Source: Parietaria judaica | Lineage: Eukaryota; Streptophyta; Magnoliopsida; Rosales; Urticaceae | NCBI GenBank assembly: GCA_954871525.1 | Contig: OX940861.1 | Span: forward strand, 10,710,842 to 10,774,841 | Length of the DNA: 64,000 nt | Reading direction: 5' to 3' | Part shown: piece by piece, positions 37,511 to 47,724 of the stretch | How the letters are laid out: each line of letters begins with the position of its first letter | How positions within the stretch are numbered: position 1 is the stretch's first letter | The notes under the pieces: generated by a model | The model's input: only the letters and a program-made list of their open reading frames with translations | Database searches by the model: none | What the model was told of the DNA's origin: nothing | Made by a program: the position numbers and the translations under genes

Positions 37511-37785
37511 CATATATACGGCTAAGGGTGCCGAGCAAGCCCGGTCCGGCAAAACATGTCGAGATCATATATACGGCTAAGGGTGCCGAGCAAGCCCGGT
37601 CCGGCAAAACATGTCGAGATCATATACACGGCTAAGGGTGCCGAGCAAGCCCGGTCCGGCAAAACATGTCGAGATCATATGTACGGCTAAGGGTGCCGAG
37701 CAAACCCGGTCCGGCAAAACAGGCCGAGACCCTATATACGGCTAAGGGTGCCGAGCAAGCCCGGTCCGGCTAGAGAGCCGAGAAT
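37511..37785 (+). repeat. 55-bp tandem array, five units, downstream of the F-box ORF
   Basis: Unit starts CATATATACGGCTAAGGGTG and continues CCGAGCAAGCCCGGTCCGGC plus AAAACATGTCGAGAT. Copies start at 37511, 37566, 37621, 37676 and 37731; the last is partly degenerate. GCCGAGCAAGCCCGGTCCGGC is GC-rich and partly self-complementary, so each unit could form a small hairpin. Confidence 0.93.
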
Positions 37786-37798
37786 AATATAAAGAGAA

Positions 37799-37804
<6 letters not shown>

Positions 37805-37838
<34 letters not shown>
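37805..37838. repeat. (AT)n microsatellite within the retrotransposon
   Basis: An AT dinucleotide run of about 17 units between the 55-bp array and the polypurine tract. Confidence 0.9.
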
Positions 37839-37841
<3 letters not shown>

Positions 37842-38026
37842 TAAACAGGCAAAAGGAGTAAGCGGAAACAACCAAGGGGGACGCAAAGGATTCTTAAAAA
37901 AAAAAATTACAATATAGCCACGCGAGGAGCCGAAGAAGCAATCATCGACTGGAAGGATAACCAATGCCGGTTAGAATCGATCTCCGAAATAGTTATACTT
38001 TATTTTACCAAGTGTACACACTTGAT

Positions 38027-38042
38027 AAAATGGGGGACTAAC
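38027..38042 (+). other. polypurine tract of the F-box-carrying retrotransposon
   Basis: AAAATGGGGGACTAAC lies directly before the 3' LTR, the expected place for plus-strand priming of reverse transcription. The LTR begins TGTTAAGG at 38043. Confidence 0.8.
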
Positions 38043-38896
38043 TGTTAAGGTCGGATTTGTTCAAATCCATCCTCAACACAACTCTTGTCATTTTGCCCAC
38101 AAACGACATGAAAGGGGGCGAGGAAGTTCAGCCCGAGGGGGGTATCCCCGACGAGGATAATCCCCGAGGGAGTTCAACCCCGAGGGAAATTATCTCCGAC
38201 GAGGATAATCTCCGAGGAAGCTCTACCGCGAGGGGGATTATTCCCGAGGAGGATCATCCCCGAGGAGGTTGGATCGCGAGGAAGCACAGCCACACAAAAG
38301 CAAGTTGCGAAGAAGTGTCCCGTCACGCTCGACGAGGGATTTCGTCATGATGATTATGCAGAGTCCGATGACAGCCGAAGGAACGTGCATTAATGAAGCT
38401 CACCTACCCAGTCGATAAAAGGTGTCAGCGCCGGGGCTTGCAAGGCCCGATGACGGCTGAAGGGACGTGCATTTAATGAAGCTCACCTACCCAAAATGAC
38501 AGTCTACTCGGAAGCGACGTAAAGCAGAAATCCGCCATGCCTTCCATCGAATCACTCTGGGAGGCGAATGATTAAAATGGGAAAAGGCGGGAAAAAGGCT
38601 AGGGGGCATAATGTAAATTGTAAACTCTATAAAAGGAGAAGAGAAGCCTCAACTATAGAGGTTCGAAGAAATAGAGGAAAAAGACCCGAAAAAGAGAGAA
38701 AGAAACCTTGTAATAGAACGGAAGAAAATCAACACGAGGCTCATGATCCTTCATCTGTCCAGCTATTCAACGGAAGAAAACCGAGCTCATTTCGGAAATT
38801 ATAATAAAACTTAGATATTCATCATTTGTTGTTATTTATTTATTATTTGATGATGTCTTTGTGACTGGAAAATGGTGGTGAAAAACCCCCTCTACA
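38043..38896 (+). repeat. 3' LTR of the F-box-carrying retrotransposon
   Basis: Same length as the 5' LTR (854 bp) with only substitutions and no length change. By eye about 18 differences, spread evenly. Ends CCCCCTCTACA at 38896, followed by the AAGCT duplication. Confidence 0.93.
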
Positions 38897-38898
38897 AA

Positions 38899-39012
38899 GC
38901 TTTGCTATCCGATTGTCATATTGTTAACCATATTCCTTTAAAGAAAACCCGTATTTCTCCGTATGAAATATGGAAAGGCCGAGCGCCGAATATCGGGTAT
39001 TTCCGTGTATGG
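38899..39012 (+). pseudogene. copia integrase, continuation after the nested insertion
   Basis: Resumes the integrase C-terminal part: SDCHIVNHIPLKKTRISPYE followed by IWKGRAPNIGYF and RVW. It is in the frame reached after the one-base deletion near 34961. Homology stops at 39012, where inverted LTR sequence starts, so reverse transcriptase and RNase H are deleted. Confidence 0.88.
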
Positions 39013-39556
39013 AGCCGGTGTCGCCGGTGGCATTGCGAGAGAACAAAGTGGCATGATCTCGCGACCCCGCCTCCGCATCACACTCCACATAGCATATCAC
39101 TAGCTCAACCACTTGTTGAGCTTGTCATGAATACCACTCTATTTAAACACCACCAACTCTTTGTGTTTAATCAATGTGGGACTCTTTTCATTCTCACACT
39201 CTTCAACAACTAAGTCTTTATTAGAACAATATTGGACATGCATTTATTGATGCATTTACTTTTGCCTATAAAACACTCTCCATATTTCGAGTTTAAAAAA
39301 TCATAACAATATACGATATAGAACTCGAAATACAGAATACCAAAAATCTCTCTCAACAATTTCCAGAAGCTGTTCTTGCCTATTTCGTGCTTCACAAACG
39401 TCTTGTGTAGTACGATTTAAGGCTTGCCGTATCATGTGGTATTCTTGCGTTGTAGACCTCTAGACGTTCTCGGAGGTGCTCGAAATACTATAAGGAAAGC
39501 GTGTTTCATGCGTGATTCAAGCCCGGAAGTCTTCGATCTCCAATAATTATCCAACA
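39013..39556 (+). repeat. rearranged 3' LTR of the copia element
   Basis: 39013-39248 is the reverse complement of the first 250 or so bases of the 5' LTR (with an internal gap of about 18 bases). 39256-39556 is the last 301 bases of the LTR in normal direction. The middle (about LTR positions 260-505) is missing. The normal CCAACA end and the TATTT duplication are kept. Confidence 0.88.
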
Positions 39557-39561
39557 TATTT

Positions 39562-40597
39562 TTGTAAGAAAATTAAAGCTTTGGGCGAAAGTGCTCACTC
39601 TCTGATACTTGGGGGTTTTCGAGCAAGTTACTCGTCGTATGATTTGCCAAGTATTGAATATGTTATTTGAAAAATAAAAATAGTGGCTTGCAATTGCAAG
39701 CAATAATGCGATTCACGTAGGGAATGTGCCAAACTCCTGGCAAAGATGCAGAGTGGGATTGCCCTCTCTAATTTCTCTTCCAATCAAATTGCAATCTCTT
39801 CTCACTTTGTCCCACTTCACTCTCTTTGTGGGTCCCCTAGTTTTTTTTTTTAATTATATTTTTACGCAAAATAAGTGCTTCAATTACTGTCATCGAGTAA
39901 AATATCGGTGTGTGTGTGTAACGCCTATATGATACAAGAGTTAAGAGTTTAGGGTTTAGCCTCTACTCTCTTTGGCCATGTCTCTTGGTTTCAGCTTTCA
40001 ATAGTACACTTTTTTGCTCTGCTTGCTTTTCTTGAGGTCCCAATATTGTTTCCAGACATAGCTCAGCTTTCGTAGCAATTTTTTACTCTATTATACATGC
40101 GTATTTATACGCGTCAATGGTATGTATATAACTATATATATCAAAACCAAGAGAAAAAGTAAAGTAATCCAATTGCAAATATCGATCAAAATTTTTATCA
40201 CTTAGTGCGAGCTTTTGTGTAAGAATTGGGCTCCGAATTCTAGGGCATTATGAGCTTCTCTATATATGGGTCTGAGTTTTGACTATGTCATGAGAAAAAG
40301 GCTATGAAATAATGGAGAGCAAGGAGTGCCGAGTTTTGGACCACATTGGGTGGACCAAGGACGGAGAGCACGCATGGCTTGCTTTGCTTATATATGATTT
40401 TGTATTTTGTAAGCAATAATTCAAGACAATTGGTGCAGCCTAAAGTTAGTCTGAGCTGCACCAAATTTATGGTCTTCCTATTCTACCTCAGATAGCCACG
40501 TACACTTTTGCTGTGTGACTAGTATAGTACAACATTCATTAGAAGAAAAGTTAGGATCATTTGTTTAATGAGAGGACCGTTTTATTAGATAATTGCT

Positions 40598-40650
<53 letters not shown>

Positions 40651-42788
40651 CCCATGGTAACAAGAGAACATATCAAGAGATAGAACTAGCATGGAGAGGG
40701 ACCGGGATGCCCGGGTTATGTATTTTTGGGATTGAAATTCAATATGTTCGGTAAAATCTAAACAAAAAGTAAGAGGTTCAACTCGTGAAACGAAGTAAAT
40801 GGATCCGCCTTTAGCGAGAACAAATGAGATGCCATATATATCAATTATCAAAACTATCTAAACAAAATCCAACATAAACATTGCTTATCAATTATATCAA
40901 CTCTAAACAATTTTATTTTATTTTATAAAAAACTTAAAGATAGTTAGAGATTGTAAAAGCGAGATTTCTTACATCAATTTTCAATTTTGGCCAATGCAAA
41001 TGCCACATTGTTACCTTCTTGGTTTTACACATTCATAATAACCTTTTGATTCAAGCTCTTAAATTAAAACTGTGGAAAAAATAACAATGTCAATACTGAA
41101 TTGGTCAAAAGAGCAGGCTATGAGATGCCTTAAAAGAAAGCACTGTCCAAAAAAGAAGAGGATGTGTTCGCTGGAACCAATTATACACAATGCATACATC
41201 ACTCGATACATCTTAAACAAAAATCAATATCTTATCATTGTTCTTCTTTAATTTTACTTTCGAGTCCCTTTTTCTTTTTGGGTTGAAATACTCTACTGTC
41301 TAATGCACAAAACTTCCCTGAACAAAAGTACATTAAAGACATCTACAACAAAATCAAAAGATATTGTCCCCAATTTCAACTCCCATTCCACAACTTTATC
41401 CTTTCTTTAAATTTTCTTTTCTTTTCTTTCCTTTCCATGGAAGTGATCTTTTGGTGGATCTAATTTGTACCCAAATCTCTTTTAATCTTCTCTAATTCTC
41501 TCATAACCCCTTTTTGTTGATCTAAATTCTGTACTTCAATTTTGGAATCTCTCTCTTACTTCTATATTAATTCCACAAGCAAAAGAAAATAGCTAGTGAC
41601 ATAAACACTACACTTAAGCATCAAAACTTCATTACCCTTTTAGTAATTCATGTTTTTAGGCCTTGTCAACTACACGTTAGCCAAGACAGATTTATAGTAG
41701 GGAATTTTTTTATAGATATAATTTGTATTATAATTTATTTTTTTTTTACAAAACTAAACGCTTTATTTAAAATTAAAAAAAAAAACAGCTAATATATACT
41801 TTCAAAGTAATCTTTAGAATTTCATGTTTACAAAAAATAAACTACATGTTTTTCACACACAAAATATTTTCAATAGTCGAATTTATGGATTTAATTTTTA
41901 AAAAATTAATTACATAGTGAAAGTAAAAAAGTATTATTGTCAAATTACATTTAAAGAGTATATTTTAGCTGTAATAGAAAAATATAAAAACAAATTTCTT
42001 TTCTTTATATTATTTGAGTATGATTTGTACACATCGCCAATATAAACTGAAGTAGACAATATGTTAACCGATATTCACGGGCAATAATCCAAAAGGTCAT
42101 TGATGATTCAATGCTAAGCATATAAAAACAAGACAAGAATCATAATTTCAGTAAGATATCCAAAGAGCTTCTATTGCTTAAACTTTTTTTTTTTTTTTGA
42201 CAGTACTATTGCTTAAACTTTAAAGCATGACAATGAAAGAAAGATTGCCAACTAATTATTCCACACTAAAATACTCTCACAAAAAATGGTAGAAAAGCAC
42301 ATGCACTCCATCTTGTGCTTGTCTTTTTGTGTATCGACGCCTATGAAAATGAACTAAGATTTCGTAGGCCATTTTTTTCTTCGTCTATTTATTATATGAT
42401 ATACTATAAGTTTAATATATTGCATTGACTGATCATTCGAGTATATGTATTAAAAAAATGGTCATTGAGAAGTGAGAACCGATCTTGAAAGCATGTATTA
42501 AAAATTCACGAGTAGGCAAACTCTTTCAACTCTTGTTTTGTCACAAGCATATGTATCGTATGGAAAAGGAACAATGTCTGATTTCGAAAATGAAAAATTG
42601 TGATCCCTAGTATCGCCATCAGAGCTTTGACCAGATCTCTCTCTATTTATGATCAAATAATTTAAAAGGGTTTTTTGCCTTTCATACGAAGGCAGTGAAC
42701 ATGATTTGTGTTCCTTAATGTATCGTAACTGAGTACATTAATTTACCCTTTTTTGGCCGATTACAAATTTCAATAAAATACAATTATA
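39562..42788. other. AT-rich intergenic region
   Basis: No gene or bounded transposon recognised. A (TA)n microsatellite lies at about 40604-40646. The stretch near 39690-39850 is CT-rich. Stops are frequent in every frame. Confidence 0.55.
40604..40646. repeat. (TA)n microsatellite
   Basis: About 21 TA units without interruption. Confidence 0.93.
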
Positions 42789-43654
42789 TGTTGTTAGGAC
42801 TTACCCAAAATCCGAAGAGCGACTACGTACTCCGAAGAAGTTTGCATCCACGTAACGCAAAGTTAAAAGATAATAGAGAAGTAGCTAACTCACTCTAAAA
42901 TTTTCTACTAATGTGAGGCCGCTAACAACTATTCGAATTATATTCAGCTAGACATCAACAAGACAACAAATCTAATGACTCTGTATAGACACGCATTTTT
43001 TATAATCTAAAATAAATTAAAAAGTTAGATGACTGAGTCTATAACCTTCAAACGAGGCTTAACTTGCCTTTTATAGAGTTTACATTATCCCCCTGGTGTC
43101 TTTCCCGCCCTTTTCTCTTTTTAATCATTCGCTTCCCAGAGTGATTTGAGGGAAGCATGGTTAATCCGTGCTTTACGTCACTTCCGAGCAGACTGTCATT
43201 ATGGGTAGGTGAGCTTCATTAAATGCGCATCCCGTCAGCCGTCATTCGGTCCTGCAAGCTTCGTCGATGATGCCTCTCATCGAGTGGGTAGGTGGGCTTC
43301 ATTAAATGCGCATCCCGTCAGCCGTCATTCGGTCCTGCAAGCTTCGTCGCTGATGCCTCTCATCGAGTGGGTAGGTGGGCTTCATTAAATGCGCATCCCG
43401 TCAATAGTCATTCGACTCTGCACAATTCATCATGACGAAGTTCCTCGTCGAGCGTGATGGGACATTTCATCGCAGTCTGCCTTCACGCTAGTTAGACCTC
43501 CTCGCGGTTAAACCTCCTCGGAGATAATCCTCCTCGAGGATGTACCCGTTTGACCCTCGGGCAATGAACTTCCTCGCCCTCACCCATGTCATTTATGGGA
43601 CAAAACGACACGAGTTGTGTTGAGGATGGATTTGACCAAATCCGACCTACAACA
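42789..43654 (-). mobile_element. diverged solo LTR of the F-box retrotransposon family
   Basis: On the minus strand the start (TGTAGGTCGGATTTGGTCAA), the CATGAATTGTGCAG/GACGGCTGAC stretch, the TCACTTCCGAGCAGACTGTC stretch (plus sense) and the CTCTATAAAAGGCA TATA region follow the LTR at 34979 in order. It has an 83-bp unit present three times (plus-strand starts near 43203, 43286 and 43369), expanding what is a two-copy duplication in the other LTR. Boundaries TGTTGTTAGG (42789) and CTACAACA (43654) are tentative and I see no clean target duplication. There is no F-box interior. Confidence 0.75.
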
Positions 43655-43770
43655 ACTTTAGAGTACGTATAAAAGGCTAAGGAAGAGTCAGTTGAATTGG
43701 GATCGAAAAGAAAACCTGCATGAAAACCTAGAGAGAGTTTCTACAAGAAATCGCAACCCAGAAACGCTTT

Positions 43771-44566
43771 TGAAATGTCGCGTTCTTCGGTTATGCGGAA
43801 AATAACGACAAATAAACATACGCGAAAATAAAAAGACACACGCGATGTTTTGTTAACACAGTTCGATATCTATCTACTCTGCGGGGCCCTCACCCAGATT
43901 AATCAACATGGATAATTACAAGATGGACGTTACACAATCGATTTGTTCACCGAACAACAAACTGGAAAATACAATCTAACCAGTGCGACCAGCGATGTAA
44001 CCAGTCTTGTAACTTGTTGATTACGATGATGACACGGCGACTCGGCAAGCGGGTAAGGCGACTTCCGGCGAGTGTCGATCTGTGCAAGCGTGCTCAACTC
44101 TGTTGACGATACTGAAGTGCTTCAGATATCTTCAGACTTCTTCTCGGGAAGAAAATGCCAACGAACGATCCACATAAATTGTGAGAAAATGCCTAGAATG
44201 CTCTCTGTACCTCTGAACGATTTTCTCTCAAGTTATGGGTGAAAGAATGAACGTTTTTGGGAGCCTAAGATCAGTTTATGTAGAGTCCACAAAGCTCTCA
44301 ACAAGATAACAACTTCTTCCTTGATTTTAGGTTTTTTACTTAGTCTTTCTTAGACTAAGTATTTCCTCAAAAAATCGAATTTTAAATGCTCATTCAGCTC
44401 CCATATTTGACCAGCAATAAAAGGCAACGAATTCCTGAAATATCTCAACCGAAACAGACCAATTCTACTTTACGGATAGGGAGATCGCAGATGTAACCGT
44501 CAGTATAATCCAGGATACTGCCAGACATATGACCACAACAAAACTGTCAAATAACATGTATTTTTC
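43771..44566 (-). mobile_element. 3' LTR of a copia (SIRE-like) element, with polypurine tract
   Basis: Homologous to the solo LTR at 14918-15713 over its whole length but inverted; ends TGAAATGTC (plus-strand left) and TTTTTCA (right). Directly upstream on the minus strand is AAAATGTCAAAGGGGGAGAG (44567-44585), a typical polypurine tract, so this is a 3' LTR with remnants of interior to its right. The 5' part of the element is not seen in the window. Confidence 0.82.
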
Positions 44567-44778
44567 ACTCTCCCCCTTTGACATTTTTGTTGAGGAGTCA
44601 TATAATTAGCCAACAAAATTGTCAACAATGAAATCACTAACATATTGACTATATATAAGTACGTGGATTTCACAGCTTTGATAGTGCGTTACGCCTAGAT
44701 CTAATCCTAGAGATCTAGGGTTTCTCAGAAACCAAGACAAGGAAGAAGACGAGAGAGAAGATGAGATCTAAAAAGTAC

Positions 44779-45009
44779 CTGGGGTTCGGGAGAAGCCGGA
44801 GGAGCTGAAGAAGCCATGGAAGCCCGGTACTCGGCGAGAGCAATCTCCATCTTCCACCTCTCCATCTCGTTCCTTGGAGTCGTTCGGTCAGTAGCTTCCT
44901 TCATCAATTGTCTTCTCTAAGAGGCGTACTTCCACAGCAGAGCTTGATTGGTAGCGGTGCGGGTCCGGCGAGCCACCGGAGCGTCATCGACAGTCGGCGG
45001 AGTCTGCAT
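44779..45009 (-). pseudogene. exon-like frame of unknown protein, with a stop codon
   Basis: From ATG at 45009 the minus strand reads MQTPPTVDDAPVARRTRTAT and on to LLWKYAS, then TAG at codon 31. The same frame continues through MKEATDRTTPRNEMERWKME to SAPPASPEPQ, followed by CAG|GTACTT, a good splice donor (44778). It is preceded by a GA-rich leader (45020-45065). It resembles a first exon of a host gene or a retroelement accessory ORF of the copia remnant next to it. I do not recognise the protein. Confidence 0.35.
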
Positions 45010-45404
45010 CGCCTGAGAGGTTAGAGAGAGAGAGGAAGAAAGGTTGGAGAGGAAGAGAGAGAAAGCTTTTGCGATTGTAAAGAAATTCTCGACAAGCCCT
45101 AATCAATAAAGTGGTGTTCATTATCTTTGTCGTTCACGAGTTAAACTACGTGTCGTGCTACTTCGTGTCATGTCATTGAGTTCTTGTCGTGTGTGCTGTT
45201 GGGTGTCGTTTCGACACTAATTTGTCACTTTGGCCGAGTTGTTAGTGGGCTTGAAGGAGTGGGCTTGTTGTTTGGGAGGTATAAGTTCCAACATCGATAA
45301 ATGTTGCAAAGGCCGAAGCTGGGCACACAGGATCGCTTTTCGGTCCGCGGTGATAGATTAGCAAAAAAACTAGATTATGCAATCCACATTCCACATGACC
45401 ATTG

Positions 45405-45503
45405 TTTTTTTTTTAAGGCAGTTTTGCTGCATGTGGGGATCGAACCCACGACCTCCACTTTGGAGGTAGTGTGAAATTACCACTAGGCTATCCTAGCAAC
45501 CAT
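45405..45503 (-). mobile_element. very short tRNA-derived SINE
   Basis: On the minus strand it begins GGTTGCTAGGATAGCCTAGTGG (A box), then GGTCGTGGGTTCGATCCC (B box), a short GCATGCAGC-like body and a poly-A tail (poly-T 45405-45414 on plus). It is flanked by 17-bp duplications ATTCCAC(A/G)TGACCATTG at 45388-45404 and 45504-45520. It is about 99 bases and has no tRNA-unrelated body, so it may be a retroposed tRNA pseudogene. Confidence 0.85.
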
Positions 45504-45527
45504 ATTCCACGTGACCATTGTTAAATC

Positions 45528-46312
45528 CAAGGTTCAAAATGCCGTTTTTGCCGATAAATCGTTTGCCGTTATCGACGGATTAATCGTTTACCGATGGATT
45601 TATCGATGGAAAACCTATAAAAATTATCGTTTGCCGTTATCGAAACTTATCGAACTTATCGATTGATTAATCGGTTATCGATGGATTTATCGATGAAAAA
45701 CCTATAAAATATTTTCATTTATTCTATACAAATAAATTATAATAACAAATTAACAATTATTATAATATATTAATATCAATAATTATTTAGAAATAATACT
45801 TATAAGTTATAAATTAATTATAATAAAAAATTAATAATTATTATTTACAAATTATAATTTGTAAGCTCTTTACTTATTTACTATTAAATAAAATATACTT
45901 ATTTGATAAATTGTACAATTTAAAGAGTCAAAATCATATTTTTCTAAAATAAAAATTTGAAAAGCAACAATCACATCACACTAGGCGAGAACGAGAAGCA
46001 ATGTGAGCCGTGACTGTGAGGAGGCCGAATAGTGTTGCTTTGCTTGAAAATTCACTGTGTTGTTTGCTTGAAAAGGGCTATGTGTAAGTGGGTAGGGTCT
46101 GACAGTTTGACTTATCATTATTTAGCGATAAGGTCTTCAATTTTCTATAAATTATTTTTGAAAACATTGAGCGAAAAGTAGCTTAGTTTTCCACTCGAAA
46201 AATCGCGAAAAATATAAAACGAAAACGATTAAGGGAGATAACTTACCGAGAAGCTTGTTTTCAGCGATAATCGAACGAAAATCGAACGAAAATCGCGATT
46301 TTGGACACCTTG
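45528..46312. mobile_element. hAT MITE (CAAGGTTCAAAATG termini)
   Basis: Starts CAAGGTTCAAAATGCCG and ends CGATTTTGGACACCTTG. Perfect 8-bp duplications GTTAAATC at 45520-45527 and 46313-46320. Interior: many TTATCGATGG/ATCGTTTACCG subterminal repeats, an AT-rich centre, and no transposase. It lies immediately beside the right SINE duplication, sharing its last base. Confidence 0.85.
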
Positions 46313-46927
46313 GTTAAATCTGAGCTCTGAACAAGTCCAAGTGAGCAGTTTACTATATGAATTTTTAATTCAAAAGTAACTTACGAGGCACATTTTTTCC
46401 TTGATTTTCTTTTATTACTGTAATATTATTAACTATTCTATTACATCTTTACGTTAGAGTTTTACGTTAAAAATGTTTGAAAATAATAAATGAAAGTTGA
46501 TCGAGTCGCACACAGCTGGTTAGACACCTGGTCTAGTCTGAGCACATTCTAACACAAGATCGTACTCGCAGGACAAGAAAAACTCTCCAAACGAGGCCAC
46601 AAATCTCCTAAAATCACCAACATTTTTATTTTTTTCATTTGCGAAAAAAAAAAACCCCCACATTTTCCATTAATAATCATTAATAAATGATGAGTCCATA
46701 AAAATTTAATCCAAAAATTTTCAGTGGCCGACAACCTGTCTCTCCCGGCACATGCAAACACAAACCCCGTTCTCTTTCTTTTCCGTATTTCATATGCCTT
46801 ATAAATATTATTATTTATCATTATTTTTTAGGAAAATCGAATTGACAGAGGAAAAAGGATAGTACGATTTCCAATTGCCATGCCAAATAATTGCGTGTCA
46901 TATGAAATAAGCATGTGCTCATAGGCC

Positions 46928-47412
46928 CAGGTTCAAAATGCCGTTTTTTTTCGATAAATCGTTTGTTGTTTTTAATGATTATCGAATTCGGTGGATTTTT
47001 TAGAATTATCGATGGAAAACTAATAAAATTGTAACTTATCGTTACTGACAGTTTTCGAGGATTATCGACAGATTATCGACATTTATCGAGGATTATCGAT
47101 GAAAAATCACTAAAATAGAATACATTTACCGAGTATACATATGTAAATAAAATAGTCTTAATCTCACATGTGTAAATACTCAAATAAAATATGTCATACT
47201 CAAATAAAATCATGTCATACTAAATAGTTTTTTTTTTCATTGAAGGTACTTTTGCCAAAAATTGTTGAAAAGTTCAAAAAAATTCAAAAAGTACCCTTTT
47301 TTTTTTTAAAGTGTTTTTACAGATAATCGATTGGTATTGAATATTTGCCGATGACTAGTGGCAAGACGGATAATCGACGATTATCAAAGATAAGAGGAAA
47401 ATTCGAACCTTG
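46928..47412. mobile_element. second hAT MITE of the same family
   Basis: Starts CAGGTTCAAAATGCCG and ends AAATTCGAACCTTG; same ATTATCGA-rich subterminal repeats as the copy at 45528. Flanks share ATAGGC (46921-46926 and 47414-47419), an imperfect 8-bp duplication. Confidence 0.75.
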
Positions 47413-47724
47413 GATAGGCGAACGAAATATTATACCAAAAATATCCAAAACTTAAATATTTTTTGTATTTTTTTTTTCTCGTAAGAAAGAGACTACGGAG
47501 AGAAAGTCATTACTCAGTGAGAGAGAGCCAAGGATCCGTGCTCCAAATTTTCCAAACCCAACCCATGACAAGGACGATTCCATGGAAATTACATTTAGGA
47601 CCGTTGGAAAATGCAGAGATGGTAGGCGATCGGATTTACTAAGGTTTTTGTTTTTATATATATAGATATATATATTTGTTATTCATAATTAATAAAATAA
47701 AAGAAAAAAAAGACCGTTGGGTTC

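Larger units (their letters stand above)
34979..38896 (+). mobile_element. non-autonomous LTR retrotransposon carrying an F-box gene
   Basis: The inner element of the composite, complete from LTR to LTR. Target duplications AAGCT (34974-34978 and 38897-38901) are perfect and restore the copia integrase reading across the gap. The two LTRs are each 854 bp. The 2.2-kb interior has a primer-binding-site-like start, an F-box ORF (36374-37255), a 55-bp tandem array and a polypurine tract, but no gag, protease, integrase or reverse transcriptase. It therefore must have been mobilised in trans, probably by a Ty3/gypsy element, judging from the leader motif (inference). By eye I count about 18 differences between the LTRs, so insertion is relatively recent. 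Confidence 0.92.
29571..39556 (+). mobile_element. Ty1/copia retrotransposon, decayed and interrupted
   Basis: The outer element of a nested composite. It begins TGTTGGAAT and ends ATCCAACA, with perfect 5-bp duplications TATTT (29566-29570 and 39557-39561). Order: 5' LTR, long leader, gag, protease, integrase, which is the copia order (integrase before reverse transcriptase). Reverse transcriptase and RNase H are absent, because the integrase frame passes directly into LTR-derived sequence at 39013. The coding frame has two nonsense codons and a one-base frameshift. A second LTR retrotransposon (34979-38896) sits inside the integrase. The 3' LTR is rearranged. The element cannot move by itself. 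Confidence 0.92.

Noticed and set aside
37511..37785. CRISPR-like regular array
   Set aside because: Units are contiguous 55-bp tandem repeats without variable spacers, in a eukaryotic retrotransposon.
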